From Anodontia alba (lineage: Eukaryota > Mollusca > Bivalvia > Lucinida > Lucinidae), in NCBI GenBank assembly GCA_964016985.1, contig OZ024826.1, forward strand, positions 3,153,552-3,217,551: a DNA stretch of 64,000 nt, in the 5' to 3' direction. Shown piece by piece: positions 54,354-64,000 of the stretch (within the stretch, counting starts at the first letter, position 1; each line of letters begins with the position of its first letter). The notes beneath the pieces are model-generated. The model was given only the letters and a program-made list of their open reading frames with translations. It ran no database searches and was not told where the DNA came from. A program made the position numbers and the translations under genes.

Positions 54354-54535
54354 GTCGAAGTGTAGTGCGATCCCAGTTAGTATTCTACTTAATTCTATAC
54401 TGGACCGTTATGACGGCCAGACAGGAATCCAGTATTCTACTTAAATCTATATTTGACGGTTATCGGACCGACAGGAATCCACCATTCTACTTAAATCTAT
54501 ACTGGGCCGTTATCCATTCTACTTAAAGACACAAT
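54354..54535 (+). repeat. Short tandem repeat related to the 27204 hairpin
   Basis: TATTCTACTTAAATCTATA, then TGG(A/G)CCGTTAT and GACAGGAATCCA repeat three to four times with a period near 57 bp. TATATTGGGCCGTTAGTGG at 55122 is a further relative. Confidence 0.75.
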
Positions 54536-55194
54536 TTGGATTGCATAACACCATAATGACCATAAGTAGATAAAGACAAGAAATCCTTGGTGACTTTGGC
54601 CACCATTATAGGTAGAGGCGTGATAAGGGGAAATTATTGATATCAGCAAAGTTTATGATTAAGAAAGAGAAACAGATAAGGTGGGTAATTTGGTGATAAT
54701 TTAAAGCTTTTTCCTTTTATTCAATAAAATATAGTTGGTTGTTTTCATTAGGATCGCATCTCCAAGGCAAGTTCTAATGAATACCCACAACATGTTTTAT
54801 GGAGACATACAGATACTTATGCCTCTATATGCTAGTTTATCTTCAAATGCCCTCTTTGTCTGGTTCTATCAAAAAATAAATAAATAAAGTGATACAACAC
54901 AAATCAACAAATTAAATGCAAAATTTGCAAATGAAATTATTTGGCTCTAAAGTAACATATTGAATATTTCTCAGTTATATGAATTACCCTTACAGGGTCC
55001 CACCTAGGGAGACTTAACATCCTTATAATCACCTCATAATCACTTAGATAAGATAAGCCTTTGCTGTGCGCTCTCTTATAAGTCTAGCCAAAGAAGGAAA
55101 AAAATGTGTCTTTATATTTATATTGGGCCGTTAGTGGCCTCATAGGAATCCAGCATTATTATTATTTGTCCATGTGTGTATGTTTGGATGAAAA
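54536..55194. other. No gene; one CTCATTA-type hairpin
   Basis: A decayed hairpin of the 1064 family lies at 54733-54793 (GTTGGTTGTTTTCATTAGGAT with GTTCTAATGAATACCCACAAC). Confidence 0.5.
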
Positions 55195-55384
55195 AGATAA
55201 ACAAAAAAAAAACAAAAAAAAAAAACAAAAAAAACAACAACAATATTTCGGGATGGTCAGGTGGTTTTTCTCCGGGTTCTCCGGTTTTCGCCCACCTTCG
55301 ATGAACGATCGGCTCGATATAAGTGAAATATTCTTGAAAGGGCCGTAAAACCCAAATCAAAAAAAAAAAAAAAAAAAAAAAAAA
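55195..55384. repeat. A-rich tract and poly-A
   Basis: A/CAA run at 55200-55242 and poly-A at 55358-55384. Between them lies CTCCGGGTTCTCCGGTTTTCG-type sequence that I do not recognise. Confidence 0.6.
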
Positions 55385-55780
55385 GTATCACGTAAATTAC
55401 TTCTCACATGTTTTGTGAATTGTCTTAGAATAATATCTAAAATTATCCAAGATTTCGAAAAAAAAAATATTCTAAATAATTTGCATAAATATCTAAATTT
55501 TACTTTGCAAAACAGCCATACACAACAGCCATTTTTGGATGTATTCGTGAAAAATATTGAAGGGGAAATAGAAACAGATATTTTTACGAAGAAAATGAAA
55601 GTATACAATATTTGCTATTAATGCTTGCCACCCTAGACATACAAGAGGAATCATCCCATATAACTTAGCGCGCAAGTTGCGAATGGTTGTCTCTGAAGAA
55701 AATGTTCTTCAGAAGCGCTTAGGGCATGTTATTATACACCTAGCATATCAGACACAAGTATACTTAATATAATTGTCTGA
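55385..55780 (+). pseudogene. Penelope-like reverse transcriptase fragment
   Basis: QQPFLDVFVKNIEGEIETDI (frame open to 55621) and, after a one-base shift near 55600, ACHPRHTRGIIPYNLARKL then VVSEENVLQKRL. This order, FLDxxV..G.I.TDI then C/AHPxHT+xxIPYxLA+R, is characteristic of Penelope-like reverse transcriptases just before the C-terminal domain. Catalytic motifs and the GIY-YIG nuclease are absent. It lies directly after a poly-A run. Confidence 0.65.
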
Positions 55781-56210
55781 TTTTGTAGCGTTATTGTATA
55801 GTATAACCTGATTCAGTAAAGCTGATATACATCCTTTAATTTAAAACTAATGTCTACTAAAATATAAAGGCAAGAGAAAGCAAATGTTTCAGATTTCAGT
55901 TACTGTCAAGTCATCATGGCTATACCATGACGTCACATAAAAACGTCTATGTAATGTATATCCGAGTTACTCGTATTTTTAAAAGAACCAATAATCAAGC
56001 AAAGAATGAATATCCGTCTTACCGCAAAGGAAAAAATAATATCCGTCTATATGCAAAATTGCGTTTAGACAGATATTCATTTTTTTCCTTGGCCAAAGTA
56101 TTGTATCTTTTAAAATCGCCCCATTAAGACGGATATAACGGGCACCCAGAATCTATGCTCTCAAGCATGCACAAGAAAAAACAATGGCTTTTCAAGACCT
56201 GATACCTTTT
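55781..56210. other. No gene; ends with AACGGGCACCCAG
   Basis: Nothing coding. ATATCCGTCT phrases near 55959-56050 and GGATATAACGGGCACCCAGA at 56134-56153. Confidence 0.4.
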
Positions 56211-57182
56211 TAGCTCAACCGAGCCGAAGGCTCCAGGGGAGCTTATAGGGTGGTAGTCCCTCCGGCTTCCGTCAGCACTTTTAGCCAGTCATATCTCTGC
56301 AGTCTGTATGCTGATTTCAATCATTTTTCATCGGTAGCATGTCTCTGGTAGGGGGTTAATAACATGAGCTGTTCATGGAAATTAAATGAAAACTTTGCTT
56401 GTTATGGCAAATACAAGGTCCCATTGACTAGCAATGGGAAAATGCCTGTCATCACCATAAATTCCTAGTCTTGATCGGATCTTCGTGAAATTACAAATGA
56501 ATAGGTTGGGGACAGAAGCTCGGATGGATTCGAAAACTGGCGAGGTCGCCCCATTAATCATAGAGTTATGTCCCTTGGTTGCTGAAATGCCTTTTTTGAC
56601 CTTGTCATCAACATAACTCCTTCAGTTTTGACCAGATCTTCTTGAAACTTATACATGAATATTAGTAGATTGGGGATTAAATATTGGATGAATTCGAACA
56701 TTTGGCGATGTTAGCCCATTGATCATAGAACTAGGTCCCTTTGGTTGCTGAAAACGCCTGTTGTTGTCATTGCCATTAGCATAAGTCCTTAAGTTAAGAT
56801 TGGATCGATATGAAACTTACAGATACAAAGTACATGGACAGAAACTTGAACAAGTTTAAAAACTGGCCAGATTAGATTATCAATCATAGGTTTATGTGTC
56901 ATTGTGTCTCCCCACTTTAGGGTTGGGAGATATATTGTTTTCCCTTTTGCGTTTGTCTGTCTGTCCGTCCGTCTGTCTGTCTGTCACACTCGTGTCCGTT
57001 CTATAACTTGAAAGCCGTTCAAGCTATCAACACGAAACTCCATATGAATATCAATCAACATCAGTTGACGTGCAGAGCACAAAAACATAACTCTTGCGTT
57101 TATACTTTTTGTGTTATTTTCCATGGAACTTTGTCAGTCACAAAATCATGTCCGCTCTATAACTTAAAATAGAAGGGAATGC

Positions 57183-57546
57183 AATGATCGGGAATTGATA
57201 CAATTATCCTACACCTCCCATCAGAGACATCAAAGGGAAAGAAACACAAACGCGAAATAACTAGACCCTACTGAAAACATCACTAGTAGAAAGCCAAAGG
57301 GACAGTTACTTTCGCACAAAGTACAAAATACAAAAAGATGTAAGCAACACACACATTCAAAGACGAACTATAACAAAAAAATAAACCATGACAGAAGAAC
57401 CGCCTTGGAACGGTACTTTTCACTGGGGGGAGGGGGGGGGGGGGGCGGAGGTGGGGTTGGGGTTGGTTTGTTGGTGGGGAGGGGGGGGTGGCTTCAATCG
57501 ATTTTACGTGGATACAATCCTCGACCTTACTTCTGTCGTATCATTA
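57183..57546 (-). repeat. Fragment of the 50.6-kb repeat inside the array, with G-run
   Basis: CGCCTTGGAACGG followed by a long G-run (57425-57444) and further G-tracts to 57490 mirrors the C-run and CCGTTCTAAGGCGG of 50820-50870. It interrupts the satellite units. Confidence 0.6.
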
Positions 57547-57724
57547 TGTCCCTCCACTTTAGGGTTATGAGACATACTGTTTTCCCCCTGGCGTTTGTCT
57601 GTCTGTCCGTCCGTCTGTCTGTTTGTCACACTCGATCCGCTCTATAACTTGAAAACCAATAAAGCTATCTTCACGAAAGTTCATGTAAATATCAATCAAT
57701 ATTAGACAATGTGCAGAGCGCAAA

Positions 57725-57870
57725 TACCATAAAAAAGATAAGAGAAAAGTCCAGGGAGTGCCACAATCACAAACCGCAGCCCTTCCCAGACCCCAAGAGG
57801 AAGAGGAAACCGACAAATCCAAACAAGCACAAACCGAACAAACGTACGAAAAGCACCAAGATTAGCCCCC
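57725..57870 (-). repeat. Second reversed fragment of the 50.6-kb repeat
   Basis: Reverse complement of about 51000-51130: GTGCCACAATCACAAACC, AAGAGGAAGAGGAAACCGAC, AAGCACAAACCGAACAAACG. Confidence 0.85.
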
Positions 57871-59770
57871 TCCTCCACATAACTCTTGCATTTATACTTT
57901 TTGAGCTACTTCCCTTGGAATTTTGTCCGTCACAAAATTGTGTCCACTCTATAACTTTAAAACCGTTCAAGCTATCTTCATGAAACTTCAAAAAAGTATC
58001 AGTCAACATTAGTTGACATGCAGAGCACAAAAACATAACCCTTGCATTTATACTTTTTGAGTTATTTCCCTTAGAACTTTGTCAGTGACAAAATCGTGTC
58101 CGTTCTATAACTTAATAACCGTTCAAGCTATCTTCACGAAACTTCATATAAATATGAATCAATAATAGACGATGTGCAGAGCGCAAGAACCACAACTCTT
58201 GCATTTATACTTTTGATTTATTTTCCTTCGAACTTTGTCCACCACAAAATCGTGTCCGCTCTATAAATTGAAAACTCTTCAAGCTGTCTTCACACAACTT
58301 CATACAAATATCAATCGAAATTAGACGACGTGCAGAGCGTAAGAACTATAACTTCTGCATTTATACATTTTTAATTATTTCCCTTGGAACTTTGTCCGTT
58401 TCAAAATCATGTCCGCTCTATAAATTAAAAATCCGTTCAAGCAATCTTCACGAAACTTCATATAAATATTAATCAACATTAGACAAAGTGCAGAGAACAA
58501 GAAGCATTAATCTTGGGTTTATACTTTTTTAGTTATTTCCCTTGGAACTTTGTCCATCACGACTAATGTTCGCTCTATAACTTGAAAACTGTGGAAGCTA
58601 TTTTCACGAAACTTCATATAAATATCAATCAACATTAGACAATGTGCAAAGCGCAAGGACAATAACTCTTGCTTTATACTTTTTGAGTTATTTCCCTTGG
58701 ACCTGTCGTAAATTCGTGTCCGGTCTATAACTTGAAAACCGTTCAAGCTGTCTTCACTCATCTTCATATAATTATCAATCAACATTAAACAGTGTACAGG
58801 GCGCAAGACCCATAACTCGCATTTATAATTTTTGAGATATTTCCCTTGGACTAGGTCACAAAATCACGTTCGCTCTATAACTTGAAAAAAAGGTTTCAGC
58901 TATCTTCGCGAGACTTTATAAGTATCAATCAACATTAGATGACGTGCATAGTGCAAGAACCATAACTCTTGCATTTATACTTTTTGAATTATTTCCTTTG
59001 AAACTTTGTCCATCACAAAATCGTTTCTGCTCTGTAACTGGAACCTGTTCAAGATATCTTCAAGAAACTTCATGTAAATATCAATCAGATTAGACGACAT
59101 GCAGTGTGCAAGAACCATAACTTTTGCATTTATACTTTTTGAATTATTTACCTTGGAAGTCAGTTATAAGAAACGTGTCCACTCTATATTTGAAATAAAA
59201 TGTTCAAGATATCTTCATGGAACTTTATATAATATCAATCTTCATTAGATGACATGCAAAACGCAAGAACCATAACTCTTGCATTATACTTTTTGAGTCA
59301 TTTCCCTTAGAATCTCATTAGTTAATATAAATTTCGCTGAATGTACAATACAATATGACACCAAAAAGGGGGAGACATCTTTGTTTTTGTAGAAAAACAA
59401 AATCTAGTTGTTTGCTGATTTAACCTGTTATTCAGCTTGTCTTCGGCATAACTTCATTAGTTTTGATCAATTCTTTATGAAACATGGCAGAGAAGGTGGA
59501 TATGTACAAAAGCTCATAGGGGTGTTATAAACTGGCCAGAAAATGGTTTTCAGTCGTCTGTCTATCCGTATTTCCATCTGTCAGGTCGTCCGTACAAACT
59601 GTCTGTCAATCCGACTGTGAATTTTTTTAAGCTTATGGTTTGTTAGTCCATCTGTCATCTGTCATCTGTCCGTCGTCAGTCTGTCGTCCTTCGTCTGTCG
59701 TATATCTGCCCATCGTCCATCCGTCAGCATCTTAGACCAGTAATATCTCTGCAGCCTGTTTCTTTCTTAG

Positions 59771-60525
59771 AACTAATTGTCTACCAAACACAACACAGAT
59801 TCTGATCATTGCTGTTATTTTTGTTCCGCCCGAATTGTCAATACGGGATCCTGCTCAGCCCATTCGTATTTCTATGACTATTCCCAGGTCTGTGCTTTAT
59901 TTCTGCATGAAAAAAAAAATAATTTAGTCTCGATCCACCTAGCAATTTGACTCTGTGTTCGGAAAGTGCATCAGCCACCACAATGAATTGTAATCCGCTC
60001 TGACAAGGAGGTTCTTTTTTTCCCATTTAGCTGTTTGAGCTGCTGATGGAATTAACTCAACCTAACAGATTTTTTCGAGTGGCACAATTGCGGCGCTCTG
60101 ACCTAGCTAGGGTCCAACTTTAAGCCTCCAACATTCTTTATTGCTGAACGTTCTAAGGCGGTGCTTCTGCAGTAGTTCAACTTTTTCTGTCTATTTAGTC
60201 TGAGTCTACCTCTGGTGTTTTGTTGTAATCATGCTGAATCAAAATGTGAGCTTTCACGAGTTTAGCTTGAGTTAATTTCATCAAGCATTATTTATGATAT
60301 AAACATATTAGTTTTTTGTGGCTCATTAAAACCGCCTTTATAAGCTCCAAAAATCCATGTTTGGATCATAAAAATGGAAAATATCACAATTTTTCATCTC
60401 AAAATGCCGTTTTAAAGCATCATAAAAGAAGGTCATATTTTAGGCGTGTTAACATAATGTCATGTGGGGTTTGCGGAGTGGTCATTACATGTACTTCTTA
60501 ACATGATGTATTTTCCATATTACAG
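59771..60525. other. Upstream of the host gene; dispersed repeat
   Basis: 60312-60475 (GGCTCATTAAAACCGCC ... GAAGGTCATATTTTAGGCGTGTT) is a repeat with a relative at 62398-62565 in the intron. The GAACGTTCTAAGGCGGTGC marker is at 60146. An upstream non-coding exon of the gene may lie here, but I cannot place it. Confidence 0.45.
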
Positions 60526-60698
60526 GAGATAACAAAAGCTAGAACAAAGCATGGCCACTCCTTTGCGCGGGAAGTTAGAGGTGACTATGCACGTGTACTC
60601 TGGGAAGCCAGATCCAACCTGGGAAATTGACGAGAACTCTATTGATGCCGAGCTACAATTTGAGGCATTAAGATCCCATGCGAAGTATCAGCCTCAGC
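60526..60698 (+). CDS. Uncharacterised host protein, first coding exon
   Basis: A splice acceptor (TTTTCCATATTACAG, ending 60525) opens the exon, so an upstream non-coding exon is likely. ATG at 60551 (context aaagcATGg) starts 49 codons plus one base, including the motif SGKPDPTWEI and FEALRSHAKYQPQ. The donor CAGC|GTAAGT at 60699 is near consensus. The SGxPxPxW motif followed by LGYRGF in the next exon recalls small uncharacterised proteins seen in several phyla, but I cannot name the family. Without splicing the frame stops five codons on. Confidence 0.75.
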
Positions 60699-63083
60699 GT
60701 AAGTTCAGACGGTGAATGGAAACATTGGAAAAAATTCTACGCCGGCAACACGTAATAAGGGGACTTAATGTATACTGTGGAGCAAAAGAAACGTCTCAAG
60801 TATATTTGTAGTGAATTCGTGCCGAGTATGTATTTATTTTCCGGCAGTCAATATTTCGTTGATGTCGACAAATTATGTCAGACTTAACATGCAATGTATT
60901 AGTTTCACTGAGCATAAAATGTCCGTTGTAGGCAGCATGCAATGTCATAGGGGTCTACAATTTCGAGTGCAAATTTCATTTCATTTGGTTTCAAATAATA
61001 ATAACAATTAACACATACCCTGCATTTATTTCCCATTGATTTTCAGTGAGCTAGTTCAAATATCTTAAGAGTGAAGTACTTCACTAGTGATGGCACGACG
61101 TTTTCTTATATTTCATTAGCGATGATATGAGTTTTTACATGTACGTCATACCAACGACAAGGTCCAATCAGATCTGCTAAAACCATGGTTTGTTTTGTCG
61201 TCACATAACGCGATGACATTGCATAACGTCATAAACGTTTCCCATGGGCATGTATTTTTTTTATATGAAACCATGTAGGCCTACGTTTTTTTTTTCCTTT
61301 TCCCAATGAAAGAAAATTCATAAAACGGCATTTAATAAACAGAATATTGTATTCCCTGATATAGAAAGATATGTCACTCAGGAATGGTGGTTATTCGATA
61401 AACAAATCGTCCTACGGACTCTTTGTTTACCGAATCAGTACTATTCCGTCGTGACATATTTTTCATATCAAGGAAACACAGTTTAATATTCTCTATTTGT
61501 TAATGGGAATCGGGGACTTTCCATAGGCATAATGTATTGCTTAAAATGTCCAATGTAAGTAGCAAGAGTAAGAAACGTCACAGGTGTTCACAATTAAAGA
61601 TGGGAATTTCAGTGCGTTCTGTATTAAACGCTGACAAAATTCACGCGCGACAACGTCTTCCCATAAACAAAATGCTTTGAATTTTAAACTGTAAATTTAG
61701 GACCTCTATAATGTTCCATGAAACCTACGACATATATTTTACGTTCCATGAAATTGATACTGTTTTCTATCATTTTGAAAAGGTTGGGTAACATGAGAAA
61801 ATATGCACATCTGTATGACTTTAAATATACTTTTGCTCCACAGTATACTATCTATCGGTCGATCTTGATTACGTATGTGCTGCAATTAAACTTGACCAGA
61901 TCTCTTGCATCTTGTCGGTATAATTATTTAAAGTGAACTAAAGTGTGTGTGAACTGGAAGGGCGAGTCTGCGCAGAGATGTAAGCTCGCCTGATCCTTCG
62001 CTGTTTTCATGTACCTTAAGCCCCCACATTTTTGCGTGTTGACGCTCATCTCACACTGGGGAACTCATGGTGTATGTGTACACCTGCATGGCAGATAAAT
62101 CGTTTTTAGAAGAAATTATCTCCCATTACATAGGTTTTTTTTAAAAAAAGATTTTGCTCCTATAGGGAGCAAACTCTTTCTTTTGCAAGAAGTAAGAAAC
62201 CTATATATTTTATAAGATTTGTCTCACAGGGAGGTGAACAGGAAATCATTAAAGTTGTTTGCCAATGTTACAAATCGCCGCAAAACACGGGCCATTACGT
62301 TAACATGTCCATAAAATGTGGACCCCTGTAAACCACACTTTATGGGGTTTACAGGGGGCGGGGGTATACCTTTATTGTCTTAATTTTAATCTAAACATAG
62401 ATTTTTGTTTTTCATTTAAACTGTCACAATGAGGCGGTTCTAATGAACCCTAAAAGTATTTTCGGAGCATAAATGACAAATATATCGCAATATTTCATCT
62501 GAAAAATGTCATTTTAGTCCCATTAAAGAAGGCCATATTTTGCATGGGCGTGTTTACGTAATGGTACCGATTCACCTTAAGCTTAGATGCAAGGTAGGCA
62601 TAAGGTCACAAAAGTTGTTCTACTTCATACAAATTGGCTGCTTGAATGTTTGTTTAAGGAATTGCATATCGTTATGTTTGATATGAGAAAGGGCTCTTTT
62701 GTAAAAGTTTGACGATTGCAATACCGACACGAAATTAATTTTTTTGTCAAAAGATGGCAAATAAAGTAATAAATTCAGTGGCTTACGTTGAACAATTACC
62801 GAAATTAGTCCGTCATTTTAAAACGTTTGAGTACATGGAAAAAGAACTCACGTTGTCAACCTCAATATACTGTAGTTGTTTGCTTATTTCACAGCAAGTG
62901 AAAAAGGCAAAATCTAATACTCGCGAGCTTTATATTTTTGTAAGTGTTTTTTAATCGTGAAATAAAATACCAGCGAATTTACACACAACTGTAAAGTCTC
63001 GAACATTGTCCCCGAACTATTAATATAATTACATAACAGTATTTTTTGCTGAACCGTCGTCCTAATACTTTTAAATTTTAAAG
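60699..63083 (+). other. Intron of the host gene (2385 bp)
   Basis: GT..AG intron, phase 1. It holds an imperfect hairpin element at about 61356-61474 (TGATATAGAAAGATATGTCAC with GTGACATATTTTTCATATCA), a TTGCTCC-family hairpin at 62129-62212, a GGGGTTTACAGGGG hairpin near 62320-62360, and the repeat at 62398-62565. No further exon is convincing. Confidence 0.7.
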
Positions 63084-63355
63084 GTCTTGGATACCGTGGA
63101 TTTACTGTCAAACGTAAAGAGACTGGTATACCGCCGCCTAAACCAATGGTTCTTGAGAGTGCTATGTTGACACATTCTGCAGTGTCTACTCGGGTCGCAG
63201 AGACTGCAATGCCTAGAACTGTAGCTGATGTAGGGCTATCTGAACCAACGTTCGCTCTATCAATAGTCGATGATCCTCATCTAGAAAAGAAGCTCTTGGA
63301 CACCTCCAGTGTAGTTGACGAGTCCTTGAAAAACTATGTGTGTAGTTGTTTAGAG
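63084..63355 (+). CDS. Uncharacterised host protein, second coding exon
   Basis: The acceptor TTTTAAAG at 63083 joins in phase 1 (CGT, Arg) and gives LGYRGFTVKRKETGIPPPKP, then a Ser/Thr/Ala-rich middle, then a helical-looking end (DDPHLEKKLLDTSS, DESLKNYVCSCLE). The exon ends at GAG|GTGAGA (63356), phase 0, so the protein continues beyond it; 140 codons are visible over both exons. Codon-phase match, both splice sites and absence of stops support a real gene. Function unknown. Confidence 0.75.
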
Positions 63356-63780
63356 GTGAGATGATCTACAGCGAGTCCCTTTACATACAAAAGTTTCTGC
63401 CATTTCGTAATATGTCATTTATACGGGTATAAAATATATTTAAAACAAAATTAAATGATTTGACAAAAAGTGTTGTTCAAGAAAATATGAATGATTGTTT
63501 TCCATAAAATTTAGGTATATAGAAGTTTAATGCAAAAAGTATAGTATGCAATGTATATCACTACAAACGCTGAATGATGTCATGGTTATATGCGGCAGAT
63601 TGCATGCCTAGTTGTGAACCCAATCATTGTTGATGGCTATGCTTCACTCTTTAATTCCACGACGGGGTTCGGGCCTCATATTCAATCACGGCTTCTTTGT
63701 AAAACTTTAACCAGTGGGTTGGTGCTTGACGATATGTCTTTGGCTTGGCCCGCCGTGGTTCAACTATTGGTTTTCATTTA
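63356..63780. other. No exon recognised
   Basis: The 68-residue frame at 63590 lacks a clear acceptor and leads straight into a dispersed repeat, so I do not count it as the next exon. Confidence 0.4.
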
Positions 63781-64000
63781 CCCAGGCATACAGTAGAATA
63801 AACCATGTGTACTCGTCTTTGTTTATTATAAAGATTAATTTGATTTTTATGTTTTCGCTTTGATACATTGACTGAGTTGGGAACCTTTATGCGAACCGAA
63901 GTTTTACGTATTTCTGTATTAAGAGTAGCATCGGGACCCAGGGTGAAGTTAGCTGTAAGAGTGCTTTAACCCCCCCGGTAGTTTACTCTACTGACCGTTC
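63781..64000 (+). repeat. Dispersed repeat, copy running off the window
   Basis: Closely matches 50622-50858: TACTCGTCTTTGTTTATTAT, GCATCGGGACCCAGGGTGAA, a shorter C-run and TACTCTACTGACCGTTC at the edge. Confidence 0.9.

Larger units (their letters stand above)
56995..59340 (+). repeat. Tandem core of the Helitron-like element
   Basis: Units share CGTGTCCGCTCTATAACTTG, CAAGCTATCTTCACGAAACT, AATATCAATCAACATTAGAC, GTGCAGAGCGCAAGAACCAT and ATTTCCCTTGGAACTTTGTC. The minus frames across it (SLRFAHCLMLIDIY) are unit translations. Confidence 0.88.
56905..59407 (+). mobile_element. Helitron/Helentron-like satellite element with 3' hairpin and CTAG
   Basis: The 5' end is TGTCTCCCCACTTTAGGG, with its inverted partner GGGGGAGACA subterminal at 59368-59377. 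A CTGTCCGTCC leader and about 13 units of roughly 165 bp follow. The 3' end is a 9-bp stem with a 4-nt loop (59380-59401), two bases, then CTAG (59404-59407) and T: the hallmark of rolling-circle Helitrons. A second leader at 57547 marks a nested or tandem copy. No Rep/helicase. Confidence 0.75.
56211..59770 (+). mobile_element. Satellite-bearing element, host of a nested one
   Basis: The leader has TTTAGCTCAACCGAGCC (56211) and a CCGTCAGCAC stretch. Four units of about 165 bp follow (CATAACTCCTTCAGTTTTGA, a TTCTTGAAACTTA stretch, AAACTGGC.AG and ATCATAGA.). At 56904 the array is broken by another element and resumes at 59408 (TTCATTAGTTTTGATC ... TATAAACTGGCCAGAA). CTGTCCGTCGTC-type leader sequence lies at 59555-59770. 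Confidence 0.65.

Noticed and set aside
57565..58806. Minus frames with CLMLIDIYMKFRE-type sequence
   Set aside because: They are translations of the tandem core of the Helitron-like element.
63590..63796. Third exon of the host gene
   Set aside because: No convincing splice acceptor, and the frame runs into the 50.6-kb repeat.
1..64000. CRISPR array among the many direct repeats
   Set aside because: Repeat units are contiguous or of satellite length, without regular unique spacers, and the sequence is eukaryotic.

Overview
The window looks like the nuclear genome of a bivalve mollusc (inferred, not proven). It is AT-rich, gene-poor and packed with short foldback elements, tRNA-derived SINEs and satellite-carrying mobile elements whose leaders contain runs of CCGT or CTGT. 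These features are typical of clam and mussel genomes. There are no operons, ribosome binding sites or other bacterial features. One 200-N assembly gap lies at 21119-21318.

Host genes are few. The best supported is a plus-strand gene at the right edge. Its coding exons are 60551-60698 and 63084-63355; a phase-1 intron joins them and the gene probably continues past the window. It encodes an uncharacterised protein with SGxPxPxW and LGYRGF motifs. A second candidate at 46460-47102 has a signal-peptide exon, a 277-bp phase-1 intron and a second exon with five cysteines, behind a TATA-like box. It is assembled here only from splice signals. A weak candidate first exon or promoter with an NRF1-like palindrome lies at 16700-17270.

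The rest is mobile DNA and its debris. Left part (0-18 kb): a CCGT-rich foldback repeat, two TA-flanked MITEs with central hairpins, an ORF1-only LINE copy with a poly-A tail and an internal snap-back duplication, a 5'-truncated LINE flanked by a perfect 221-bp direct repeat, large foldback elements, and SINE copies with clear target-site duplications. Middle (19-31 kb): several tandem arrays. One is a satellite of about 145 bp inside a Helentron-like element carrying paired YY1-like sites. Next come three nested inverted-repeat elements and a degraded coding fragment (C76-like cysteine peptidase plus a DUF6570-like zinc region) of the type linked to Helitron helicases. Right-middle (35-45 kb): a complete but broken Ty3/Gypsy element of the Mag type, with near-identical 234-bp LTRs, a tRNA-Ser primer site and a GGTAC target duplication, inserted in a satellite array. 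It is followed by another satellite and a second LINE fragment joined to a truncated SINE. Right (48-60 kb): microsatellites, a Penelope-like reverse transcriptase fragment, and nested satellite-bearing elements, one ending in a textbook Helitron 3' hairpin plus CTAG.

The common theme is rolling-circle and retroelement activity building satellite arrays and hairpins. Only the 46.5-kb and 60.5-kb genes look like host coding sequence.
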